DNA of 64,000 nt from Anderseniella sp963700735 (lineage in GTDB: Bacteria; Pseudomonadota; Alphaproteobacteria; Rhizobiales; Aestuariivirgaceae), in NCBI GenBank assembly GCA_963700735.1, contig CAVOYR010000005.1:764713-828712 (forward strand), read 5' to 3'. The notes below the pieces were generated by a model. It was given only the letters and a program-made list of their open reading frames with translations, was not told the DNA's origin and ran no database searches. How positions within the stretch are numbered: position 1 is the first letter of the stretch; every line of letters begins with the position of its first letter. This document shows, in pieces, positions 8,184 to 16,292 of this stretch. Made by a program: the position numbers and the translations under genes.

Positions 8184-9828
8184 TCAGGCCGAGGCACCCT
8201 CCTTCAGCAGCTTGTAGGTAACCGAGTTCGATCAGCGCCTCGAACGAGGCATCAACGATGTTGGGTGACACCCCGATGGTGAACCAGCGCTCGCCCTTTG
8301 CATCACGGCTTTCTATCAGCACGCGCGTTGTGGCGCCCGTACCTCCGTTGAGAATGCGCACCTTGTAGTCAACCAGTTCCAGATCGGCGATGGCGGACTG
8401 GTACTTGCCGAGGTCCTTGCGCAGGGCCATGTCCAGCGCGTTGACGGGGCCATTGCCCTCGCCCACCGACATGATGCGCTCGCCATCGACGATCAGTTTC
8501 ACCACCGCTTCGGCCAGCGTGATCTCCTCGCCCAGCGCATTGTGACGCCGCTCGACGGACACGCGGAATGACTCTACATCGAAATACTCAGGCACCTCGC
8601 CCAGCGAGCGGCGGGCCAGCAGCTCAAACGAGGCCGGCGCTGCATCGTAGGCGAAGCCTTCCGCCTCGCGCTGCTTCACGTCCGCCAGCAGGGTGTCCAG
8701 CCGCGGGTCCTTCGCGTCGATGCGGATGCCGGCCCGCTTCAGCTCGGACATCAGGTTGGACTTGCCGGCCTGCTCGGACACCAGCACGCGGCGTTCATTG
8801 CCGACGATCTCCGGCGGAATGTGCTCGTAAGTTTCCGGCTCCTTGAGGATGGCCGAGGCGTGGATGCCGGCCTTGGTGGCAAATGCACTCTCGCCCACAT
8901 AGGGCGCCTGCCGGTCAGGCGCACGGTTGAGCAGTTCGTCGAAGGCACGCGACACCTGTGTCAGCGTTTCCAGGCTGTCACTGGAAATGCCGGTTTCGAC
9001 AAGGCCTGCAAACGCCGGCTTCAGCATCAGCGTGGGGATCAGCGTCACCAGGTTGGCATTGCCGCAGCGCTCGCCGATGCCGTTGAGCGTGCCCTGTATC
9101 TGGCGCACCCCGGCGCGCACCGCTGCCAGCGAGTTGGCGACCGCCTGGCCGGTGTCGTTGTGGGCGTGAATGCCAAGGTGACTACCGGGTACCGTGCGGC
9201 TGACCACCGTCACGATTTCCTCGACCTCGTGTGGCAGCGTGCCGCCATTGGTGTCGCACAGGATGATCCAGCGCGCCCCGGCGGAATGCGCGGCGGCTGC
9301 GCAGGCGAGCGCGTATCCGGGGTTTGCCTTGTAGCCATCGAAGAAGTGCTCGCAGTCGACCATGGCTTCCTTGCCGGCGGCGACGGCAGCCTTCACGCTG
9401 TCGTCGATGCAGGCAAGATTTTCCTCGTTGCTGGTCTTCAGCGCCACCCGCACATGGTAGTCCCACGACTTGGCGACGAAGCACACGGCATCTGCATGCG
9501 CCTGGACCAGGTCCTTGAGGCCGGGGTCATTGGCCGCCGAGCGGCCGGGCCGGCGCGTCATGCCGAAGGCGGTGAAGCTGGCACTCAGCCCGCGCGGGCT
9601 GGCGTACAACTCGGTGTCGGTCTGGTTGGCGCCGGGATAGCCGCCCTCGATGTAGTCGATGCCAAGCCTGTCCAGCATCCGCATGATGGTCAGTTTGTCC
9701 TCGAGCGAGAAGTCGATGCCGGGTGTCTGCCCGCCGTCGCGCAACGTCGTGTCATAGAGGTAGAGGCGGTCTTTGCCGCCTTGCCCCTCCCCCTTGTGGG
9801 GAGGGGTTGGGGTGGGGGTCAGAGACAT
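8184..9828 (-). CDS. cimA: (R)-citramalate synthase (frameshift close to the C-terminus)
   Basis: An alpha-IPM synthase/homocitrate-synthase family enzyme of about 540 residues (TIGR00977 type). It shows the DTTLRDG catalytic motif near the N-terminus, HAHNDTGQAVANSLA with the metal-binding histidines, NGIGERCGN, and a C-terminal LeuA-type regulatory domain. It condenses acetyl-CoA with pyruvate for threonine-independent isoleucine synthesis. As given, the frame ends in an unrelated tail at 8173; removing one T from the TT at 8227-8228 restores the family ending SVTYKLLKEGASA and a stop at 8184. The N-terminus SLTPTPTPPHKGEG is encoded by a copy of the GC palindrome and has no counterpart in the family. 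Confidence 0.9.
9784..9821. repeat. 38-bp GC palindrome repeat, left copy
   Basis: A 9-bp perfect stem (CCCCTCCCC / GGGGAGGGG) with loop CTTGT, followed by a G-rich tail TTGGGGTGGGGGTCA. It is identical over 38 bases to the copy at 10247-10284, in the same orientation. It lies inside the first codons of cimA and next to the stop codon of the DUF559 gene. Confidence 0.95.
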
Positions 9829-10184
9829 GAAGCCTCCTTCAAGATTGTTTCTGCCAAGGCCTTCATGTCCGCCATTGCATCCGCGTTCGAGAAACGCAGG
9901 GTCTTGTATCCTTGTGAGTGCATGAATTCATCCCTGCGGTTATCGATCGCTTGCTGACGGTCAGTCAAATGACTGTCACCATCCAACTCGACGACGAGCA
10001 TGTGTGAATGACAGGCAAAATCGGCGATGTACGGGCCCATTGGAACCTGGCGGCGAAAATGCAGTCCGTGTGATTTTCGCAACAGCTTCAGTTCTGCCCA
10101 AAGGCGTCGTTCAGGTTCTGTGGCCTCCCGGCGCAGCTTCCGCGCACGGGCGCGAACAACCGGTTCAACCCGGGTCGCCATCAT
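9819..10184 (-). CDS. DUF559 (Vsr/endonuclease-like) protein between palindromic repeats
   Basis: A 121-residue protein. RARKLRREATEPERRLWAEL, then GLHFRRQVPMGPYIADFAC, then LVVELDGDSH and a final YKTLRFSNADAM are the DUF559 hallmarks. The fold belongs to the PD-(D/E)XK-like group related to Vsr very short patch repair endonucleases; the Asp in IADFAC and the E-L-D-G segment are the likely catalytic acids. No biochemical role is established for the family. The gene is bracketed by perfect 38-bp direct repeats, with an inverted third copy at its 5' side, and its stop overlaps the cimA start by 10 bases. Two adjacent ATGs (10184, 10181) are possible starts. Confidence 0.85.
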   Translation of the reverse strand: MMATRVEPVVRARARKLRREATEPERRLWAELKLLRKSHGLHFRRQVPMGPYIADFACHSHMLVVELDGDSHLTDRQQAIDNRRDEFMHSQGYKTLRFSNADAMADMKALAETILKEASCL

Positions 10185-10189
10185 GGTGT

Positions 10190-10228
10190 ACCCCCACCCC
10201 CAGCCCCTCCCCACAAGGGGGAGGGGGG
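10190..10228. repeat. GC palindrome repeat, inverted copy
   Basis: The same palindrome as at 9784 and 10247 but in the opposite orientation, with minor differences in the tail. It starts six bases upstream of the DUF559 start codon, so it lies in that gene's leader. Confidence 0.9.
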
Positions 10229-10246
10229 AAGCCGATCTGCATCAAG

Positions 10247-10284
10247 CCCCTCCCCCTTGTGGGGAGGGGTTGGGGTGGGGGTCA
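10247..10284. repeat. 38-bp GC palindrome repeat, right copy
   Basis: Base-for-base identical to the repeat at 9784-9821 and in the same orientation. Recombination between the two would remove exactly the DUF559 gene and the inverted copy (463 bp). Confidence 0.95.
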
Positions 10285-10293
10285 AACCTGCCA

Positions 10294-10431
10294 TCACACC
10301 AGCCCCTTCCAGCGCAGCACGAGGTAGATGCCAAGGCCCAGCACGACGAACTTCAGCGCGATGTAGCCGAGCCAGTGCTTTGGGAAAGGCAGGTTGTCAT
10401 GCCAGGATTTCTTCGGTGCGGGTGTGTTCAT
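10294..10431 (-). CDS. 45-residue membrane protein translationally coupled to cysS
   Basis: A short frame of 45 codons: MNTPAPKKSWHDNLPFPK, then one hydrophobic helix (YIALKFVVLGLGIYLVL) and a basic end RWKGLV. Its ATG overlaps the cysS stop codon in an ATGA arrangement, which argues for real translation by coupling. The composition (soluble amphipathic head, a single transmembrane span, positive end) is that of a genuine small inner-membrane protein. I do not recognise a family. The stop at 10294 lies just beyond the right-hand palindrome, so the DUF559 unit sits immediately downstream of it. Confidence 0.7.
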   Translation of the reverse strand: MNTPAPKKSWHDNLPFPKHWLGYIALKFVVLGLGIYLVLRWKGLV

Positions 10432-11778
10432 CGCTTCAGTTCCCACGTTGTGATGCGTTCGCCGGTTTCTGAGTTCTTTGAATCCCTTAGCTGGATTCCC
10501 TGAGCCGTCAGGTCATCGCGGATGCGGTCAGCCTCGGCGAAGTCCTTCGCCTTGAACGCGTCCAGCCGGGCGGCGATGGCAGCGTTGACCGTCGCCTCGT
10601 CAACATCGCCTGCGCGCGGGTCCGTAAGGTCGCCGGCAAAGCCGAGCGCTGCAAGAATTCGCCGCCCGCTCCGCGTCATCCATCTGGTGCAGCGCGGCAA
10701 TGGCCTTCGGCGTGTTGATGTCGTCCAGCAGCGCGTCCAGCACCTCGCCGGAGAAAGTCTGAGTGGCGTTTGCGGGTGACGCCTTTGCATACCAACCGGC
10801 AAGGATGTCCCAGCTCTCCTGCACCGACTTCTCCGTCCAGTCGATGGGCTGGCGATACTGCGTGCGCAGCATGTTGAAGCGCAGCACCTCGCCGGGCCAC
10901 TTCTGCAGCAGCTCGTTGATGGTGATGAAGTTGCCGAGCGACTTCGACATCTTCTGGCCTTCCACCTGCAGGAAGCCATTGTGCATCCACACGTTGGCCA
11001 TGACCTTGTGGCCGAACGCGCAGCGCGACTGGGCAATCTCGTTCTCGTGGTGCGGAAACGCCAGGTCGATGCCGCCGCCATGAATGTCGAACACCTCGCC
11101 CAGGTGCTTCCAGCTCATCGCCGAGCACTCGATGTGCCAGCCCGGCCGGCCGCGGCCCCAGGGGCTCTCCCAGCCCGGTGTATCGGCGTCGGACGGCTTC
11201 CACAGCACGAAGTCGGTCTCGTCCTTCTTGTAGGACGCAACGTCCACCCGCGCGCCGGCGATCATTTCGTCCAGCGACCGGCGCGACAGCTGGCCGTAGT
11301 CCTTCATGCTGGGGGTGTTGAACAGCACGTGGCCGTCCGCCTCGTAGGCATGGCCCTTGGCAATCAGCATCTGGATCATCGCGATCATCTCGGCGATGTG
11401 CCCGGTTGCCGTCGGCTCGACCGTTGGCGGCAGCACGCCCAGGGCTGCAATGTCCTCGTGGAACTGACGTGTGGTGCGCGCCGTCACGTCGGCAATCGGC
11501 ACGCCTTCCTGCCTTGCGCGGGCGTTGATCTTGTCATCCACGTCGGTGATGTTGCGGGCATAGGTGACACGCGTCCCGTCCGATGCTGTTCCAGCACCGG
11601 GATAGACGTGGCGAAGCAGCCGGAACAGCACGTCGAACACGATGATGGGCCGCGCGTTGCCGATGTGGGCATAATCGTACACGGTGGGTCCGCACACATA
11701 CATCCGCACGTTGGACGCATCGATGGGCGTGAACACCTGCTTGTCGCGGGTCAGCGTGTTGTAGAGCTTCAGTTGCAT
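10428..11778 (-). CDS. cysS: Cysteinyl-tRNA synthetase (frameshift in the 3' part)
   Basis: A class I aminoacyl-tRNA synthetase of about 450 residues. MYVCGPTVYDYAHIGNARP holds the zinc-ligand Cys and the HIGH motif, GWHIECSAMS the second zinc-site segment, and KMSKSLGNF the KMSKS loop. The C-terminal helical domain (LDAFKAKDFAEADRIRDDL, ending TTWELKR) lies in a different frame; the frames join when one base is removed near GAATTC at 10655-10660. Since the enzyme is essential and both halves are intact, I treat it as an indel error. The start at 11778 was chosen from MQLKLYNTLTR, where family homology begins. The 3' end overlaps a 45-residue membrane protein gene. Confidence 0.95.
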
Positions 11779-11993
11779 GAACGAGCAATTCCCTGTTCGA
11801 GCCTTGCTGGCCCGGGCGCTCGTTTCACTTTTCAATCAGGAAATGGGTGCCGCTGCCAGCGCGTGTCGCGTTAGCTGATAATAATCCGGCAAATGTTGCA
11901 GACGGATTTATGTGGAGCGGTCTTCAACATGGCGCGCAAGATGCGCGCGATGGGCCTTGCCGTCAAGCCCGGCGTTTGCAATAGGCTAACGCG

Positions 11994-12866
11994 ATGATGA
12001 CGTACCAACAATCGCTGCCCCGCGCCGCCTTCTGGATGGCCGGATGGCTGACCATGATGCTGTGCATGGCGGTATTCGGACGCGAGGTCACGCGCACCAT
12101 CAACGTGTTCCAGGTGATGGAACTGCGCTCGCTGCTGGGGCTGGTGATGATCCTGCCGCTGGTCTACGCAGCCGGCGGTTTCCGCGCGATGAAGACGCAG
12201 CACCCGATGCGCCATGTCGGGCGCAACGTGGTTCATTACGGCGCCCAGTATGCATGGTTCGTCTCGCTCAACCTGATTTCGCTGGCACAAGTCGTCGCCA
12301 TCGAGTTCACCATGCCGATCTGGACTGCCGTGCTGGCCGTGCTGTTCCTGGGCGAGCAGATGAACCGGTGGAAGGTTGCCTCGATCGCGCTGGGGCTGAT
12401 CGGCGTATGGGTGATCGTGCGCCCCGCCACCAGCCAGGTCGACGTCGGGCAGATGTGGGCGCTGGCGGCAGCGGTCGGGTTCGGGGTGTCGGTGGCCATG
12501 GTGAAGGCGCTGACCCGCACCGAGGACGTGGTGCGGATCGTATTCTGGATGATGGTCATCCAGTCGATCATGGGCATCATTCCGGCCTGGACCGTCTGGC
12601 AGCCGATGCCGGTGGAGCTGTGGCCCTACATGCTCGGAGTGGGCATTTGCGGCACCTTCTCGCACTACTGCATGGCCCGGGCCATGCTGCACGCCGATGC
12701 GACCGTCGTCATCCCGATGGATTTCCTGCGGGTGCCGCTGACCGCCATCACCGGCTGGCTGCTCTATGCCGAGGTCATCGACGTGTACACCGCCGCAGGC
12801 GCCGCCCTCATCCTGGCCGGCAACCTGCTCAACCTGACGCGCGCAGGCACGGCACGGGTACGCTGA
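11994..12866 (+). CDS. EamA/DMT-family transporter
   Basis: A 290-residue protein with ten hydrophobic segments and two EamA halves. QVVAIEFTMPIWTAVLAVLFLGE is the conserved block at the end of the first half, and TAITGWLLYAEVIDVYTAAGAALILAGN (seen in two parts) ends the second. Typical drug/metabolite exporter of unknown substrate. It stands alone on the plus strand, convergent with the DAHP synthase gene 12 bases away. Confidence 0.87.
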   Translation: MMTYQQSLPRAAFWMAGWLTMMLCMAVFGREVTRTINVFQVMELRSLLGLVMILPLVYAAGGFRAMKTQHPMRHVGRNVVHYGAQYAWFVSLNLISLAQVVAIEFTMPIWTAVLAVLFLGEQMNRWKVASIALGLIGVWVIVRPATSQVDVGQMWALAAAVGFGVSVAMVKALTRTEDVVRIVFWMMVIQSIMGIIPAWTVWQPMPVELWPYMLGVGICGTFSHYCMARAMLHADATVVIPMDFLRVPLTAITGWLLYAEVIDVYTAAGAALILAGNLLNLTRAGTARVR

Positions 12867-12878
12867 ACGGCCGGATTG

Positions 12879-14273
12879 CTACTCGGCTGCCTCGAAGCTT
12901 TCCTCGTCGTCGCTGTCTTCGGTCGCAACCGGTACCTTGCGCAGTTCCTCCGCCACCAGGAATGCCAGTTCCAGCGACTGGTCGGCATTCAGCCGCGGGT
13001 CGCAGTGGGTGTGGTAGCGGTCGGCGAGCTCGTCATCGCTGACCTCGCGCGCACCACCGGTGCATTCAGTGACGTTCTGGCCGGTCATCTCGACGTGGAT
13101 GCCGCCGGCATGGGTGCCTTCGGCGCGGTGAATGGCGAGGAAGTCGCGCACTTCCGACAGGATCGAGTCGAACGGCCGGGTCTTGTAGCCCGACGAGGCC
13201 TTGATGACGTTGCCGTGCATCGGATCGCACGACCAAACCACCTTGCGGCCTTCGGCTTCCACCTTGCGGATCAATGCAGGCAGGTGATCGCCCACCTTGC
13301 CGGCGCCGAAGCGGGCAATCAGCGTCAGCCGGCCAGCCTCGTTTGCCGGGTTGAGAATGTCGATCAGCCGGATCAGCTCGTCAGCCTGCAGGGAAGGCCC
13401 GCACTTCAGCCCGATCGGGTTCTGCACGCCGCGGCAGAACTCCAGGTGGGCATGGTCGGGCTGGCGGGTCCGGTCGCCGATCCACAGCATGTGGCCCGAC
13501 GTGGCGTACCATTCATCCGAGGTTGAATCGATGCGGGTCATCGCCTGCTCGTAGCCCAGCAACAACGCCTCGTGCGAGGTGTAGAACTCGGTGGACTTGA
13601 GCTGTGGGGTCGTATCCGGGTTGATGCCGCAGGCGCGCATGAAGCCCAGCGTCTCCGAAATCCGGTCGGCCAGGTGCTGGTAGCGCTCCGAGGCGGGCGA
13701 ACCTTTCAGGAAGCCCAGCGTCCAGCGGTGCACGTGCTCCAGGTTGGCATAACCACCCATCGCAAACGCGCGCAGCAGGTTGAGCGTTGCCGCCGACTGC
13801 CGGTAGACCATGATCTGGCGCTCCGGGTCCGGCATGCGCGAGGCTTCGGTGAACTCGATGCCGTTGATGATGTCGCCGCGGTAGCTGGGCAGTTCCACGC
13901 CGTCGATGGTCTCGAAGTCGGATGAGCGCGGCTTGGCGAACTGGCCGGCAATGCGGCCCACCTTGACCACCGGGTGGCCGCCGGCAAACGTCAGCACCAC
14001 CGCCATCTGCAGGAACACGCGGAAGAAGTCGCGGATGTTGTCGGCCTGGTGTTCGGCAAAGCTTTCGGCACAGTCGCCGCCTTGCAGCAGGAACGCCTTG
14101 CCTTCCGCCACGCGGGCCAGCTTGCGCTTCAGCTTGCGTGCCTCGCCGGCAAACACCAGCGGGGGAAACTTCGACAGGCGCTGCTCGACAACCTCGAGCG
14201 CGGCCTGGTCGGCGTAGGCCGGAACCTGCTTGATGGGGAACGAGCGCCAGCTCGATGGGGACCATGTTGTCAT
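12879..14273 (-). CDS. 3-deoxy-7-phosphoheptulonate synthase, class II (plant type)
   Basis: A 464-residue class II DAHP synthase, the first enzyme of the shikimate pathway, joining phosphoenolpyruvate and erythrose 4-phosphate. The motifs LLQGGDCAESF, VKVGRIAGQFAKPRS, GDIINGIEF, HMLWIGDRTRQ, WSCDPMHGN and HVEMTGQNVTEC are all present, with the metal-binding Cys in GGDCAE. The length fits the family (about 450-470). The start is at MTTWSPSSWR (14273), preferred over an in-frame codon ten residues upstream. The C-terminal tail is acidic (DSDDEESFEAAE). Confidence 0.95.
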   Translation of the reverse strand: MTTWSPSSWRSFPIKQVPAYADQAALEVVEQRLSKFPPLVFAGEARKLKRKLARVAEGKAFLLQGGDCAESFAEHQADNIRDFFRVFLQMAVVLTFAGGHPVVKVGRIAGQFAKPRSSDFETIDGVELPSYRGDIINGIEFTEASRMPDPERQIMVYRQSAATLNLLRAFAMGGYANLEHVHRWTLGFLKGSPASERYQHLADRISETLGFMRACGINPDTTPQLKSTEFYTSHEALLLGYEQAMTRIDSTSDEWYATSGHMLWIGDRTRQPDHAHLEFCRGVQNPIGLKCGPSLQADELIRLIDILNPANEAGRLTLIARFGAGKVGDHLPALIRKVEAEGRKVVWSCDPMHGNVIKASSGYKTRPFDSILSEVRDFLAIHRAEGTHAGGIHVEMTGQNVTECTGGAREVSDDELADRYHTHCDPRLNADQSLELAFLVAEELRKVPVATEDSDDEESFEAAE

Positions 14274-14503
14274 GTTATTTACTCTCGCGTACCGGACAAA
14301 CACTTGCGTCCGTTACAGCGTTAATTGAGCCATAGCCGACGAAAATGCAAGTGATGTGGCGCTGCCGCCCAATCCGGCAACAGCAGGGGACGCCACCGCT
14401 GGCCCGTTGGCGGGGAAACGGCCTGTTAACCTACCAGCGTTCACAATACACCATTTGAAAGGGGGCGTCGATCAACTGGCTTTTTGGTGAAAGTGGAAGA
14501 GCC

Positions 14504-14764
14504 ATGCTGAAGTACATCATGTCTGACCATGAAGCCGCCTGGCTCCATGCGTTCTTTTTCAAGGGCGATTATCCGCTCGCCTTGCAGCTCGGCATCATCA
14601 ACGGACTGTGTGTCATCGCCGTCGTGTTGATGCGCTCACACCGGTCCAACACCGACAGGGCCATACAGACCGGCCTCTCGCGCGGCTTCACCTGGCTGAT
14701 CATCTTCGCAAACTTCTTCCTGATCCTGAACAAGGATCACGGCTTTATCAGGCAACTGGCCTGA
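14504..14764 (+). CDS. Small membrane protein of unknown function
   Basis: An 86-residue protein with two hydrophobic segments (LGIINGLCVIAVVLM and TWLIIFANFFLIL) joined by a basic loop RSHRSNTDRAIQTGLSRGF. A purine-rich GTGGAAGAG precedes the ATG at a suitable distance. It lies 64 bases upstream of the ybdK-like gene on the same strand. I do not recognise a family. Confidence 0.6.
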   Translation: MLKYIMSDHEAAWLHAFFFKGDYPLALQLGIINGLCVIAVVLMRSHRSNTDRAIQTGLSRGFTWLIIFANFFLILNKDHGFIRQLA

Positions 14765-14828
14765 TCAGCTCCCGCAAGTAACGCAAGCACTTGTCAGACG
14801 GCAGCAATTGCGCCAATCGTTGCAAGTC

Positions 14829-15965
14829 ATGGTTACACTTGCACCTTCATTCACCCTCGGCATCGAAGAGGAATACTTGCTGGTCGACCGGCAGTCACGT
14901 GATCTCGTGGCTGCGCCGGACGGGCTGATGGATGAATGCACGCGCATACTGAAAGGCCAGGTCAGCCCGGAATTCCTGCAATGCCAGATCGAGGTCGGCA
15001 CATCGGTGTGCAAGACCATACCGCAGGCACGCGAACAGCTGGCGCATTTGCGCCGCACCATTGCGGGCGTGGCAGAAACCTTCGGCCTTGCACCGGTTGC
15101 GGTTGCCACCCACCCCTTCGGTGACTGGCAGCAGCAGCGCCACACCAACAGGGAACGCTACCAGGCACTTGCCCGTGACCTCGCCGGGGTCGGCCAGCGC
15201 ATGCTGATCTGCGGCATGCATGTGCACGTCGGCATCGAGGACGAGGACCTGCGCATCGACCTGCTGGGCCAGCTTGCCTATTTCCTGCCGCACCTGCTGG
15301 CGCTGTCGGCCTCGTCGCCGTTCTGGGAGGGCCGCGACACCGGGCTTGCCTCCTACCGGCTCAGCATATTCGACAACCTGCCCCGCACCGGGCTTCCTCC
15401 GGTGTTCTCCAGCTTCGGCGAATACACGCGCACCGTCGAGACGCTGGTTCGCGCTGGCGTCATCGAGGATGCCACCAAGATCTGGTGGGACCTGCGCCCC
15501 TCAGCCCGCTTCCCGACGCTGGAATCGCGCATCTGCGATGTCACGCCACGGCTGGACGATGCGATTGCCATTGCCACGCTGGTTCAGTGCATCGCGCACA
15601 TGCTGTTCCGGCTGCGGCTCAACAACCAGCGCTGGCGCCAGTACGAACGCTTCCTGGTCAACGAGAACCGCTGGCGGGCACAGCGCTATGGCATCTCCGA
15701 AGGCCTGATGGATTTCGGCAAGGCCGAACTGGTGCCGTTCGCTGACCTGGCCGACGAACTGATCGAACTGGTGGCGGAAGATGCAGCACAACTTGGCTGC
15801 CTTGACCAATTGCAGACGGTTCGCACCATTGCCCGCAACGGCAACAGCGCCGACCGGCAACGCGGTGTGCATGCATCGGCCCTGAAGGGTGGTGCCGATG
15901 CGCAAGAAGCCATGCGCGCGGTGGTCGACAGCCTGATTGCGGAAACGGTTGGCGGGCTGGAGTAG
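14829..15965 (+). CDS. ybdK: Carboxylate-amine ligase, YbdK/GCS2 type
   Basis: A 378-residue GCS2-family enzyme. SFTLGIEEEYLLVD at the N-terminus carries the ATP and metal-binding glutamates, GMHVHVGIED the central signature, and TKIWWDLRPSARFPTLESRICD the late conserved block. Members form gamma-glutamyl bonds, and E. coli YbdK has weak glutamate-cysteine ligase activity. The ATG at 14829 (MVTLAPSF) is preferred over an upstream TTG. Physiological substrates are not defined by sequence. Confidence 0.9.
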   Translation: MVTLAPSFTLGIEEEYLLVDRQSRDLVAAPDGLMDECTRILKGQVSPEFLQCQIEVGTSVCKTIPQAREQLAHLRRTIAGVAETFGLAPVAVATHPFGDWQQQRHTNRERYQALARDLAGVGQRMLICGMHVHVGIEDEDLRIDLLGQLAYFLPHLLALSASSPFWEGRDTGLASYRLSIFDNLPRTGLPPVFSSFGEYTRTVETLVRAGVIEDATKIWWDLRPSARFPTLESRICDVTPRLDDAIAIATLVQCIAHMLFRLRLNNQRWRQYERFLVNENRWRAQRYGISEGLMDFGKAELVPFADLADELIELVAEDAAQLGCLDQLQTVRTIARNGNSADRQRGVHASALKGGADAQEAMRAVVDSLIAETVGGLE

Positions 15966-15972
15966 AGGCGGG

Positions 15973-16194
15973 TCAGCCCTTGCCGATGACTTCAAGGTGA
16001 CGCTTCATGCCGATCTCGGCAGAGGCATAGGCTTCCTGCCGCTCCACCGACCAGTAGCGCAAGTCTTCCAGCCGGATCGCCCTGCCAGTTACAGCACAGC
16101 GAACGAACTCGCCCGGGCGGACGATCTGGAAGTCGGCGTCGTGATAGCGGACGCGGGCTTCCTTGGCGGCTGAAAATGGCGCTTCGAAGTTCAT
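15973..16194 (-). CDS. DUF2093 protein
   Basis: A 73-residue protein with the conserved alphaproteobacterial DUF2093 pattern: ARVRYHDADFQIVRPGEFVRCAVTG and then RLEDLRYWSVERQEAYAS. No signal peptide or membrane segment. The family is found in Hyphomicrobiales, often beside xseA, as here. Its role is unknown. The gene is convergent with ybdK, with 7 bases between them. Confidence 0.88.
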   Translation of the reverse strand: MNFEAPFSAAKEARVRYHDADFQIVRPGEFVRCAVTGRAIRLEDLRYWSVERQEAYASAEIGMKRHLEVIGKG

Positions 16195-16292
16195 GGGATT
16201 ACTCTATTAGACCCCAGCAACACACTTGAAAAGAGGTTGCAGTGCATTACTTGCACGTTAGTTACTGCAAGCCTGTCCTTCGCGCCGTCGCG

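Noticed and set aside
12044..13042. Plus-strand 332-codon frame overlapping the DMT gene and the DAHP synthase 3' end
   Set aside because: Arg/His-rich, repeat-free shadow of high-GC genes; the overlapping frames contain full conserved families.
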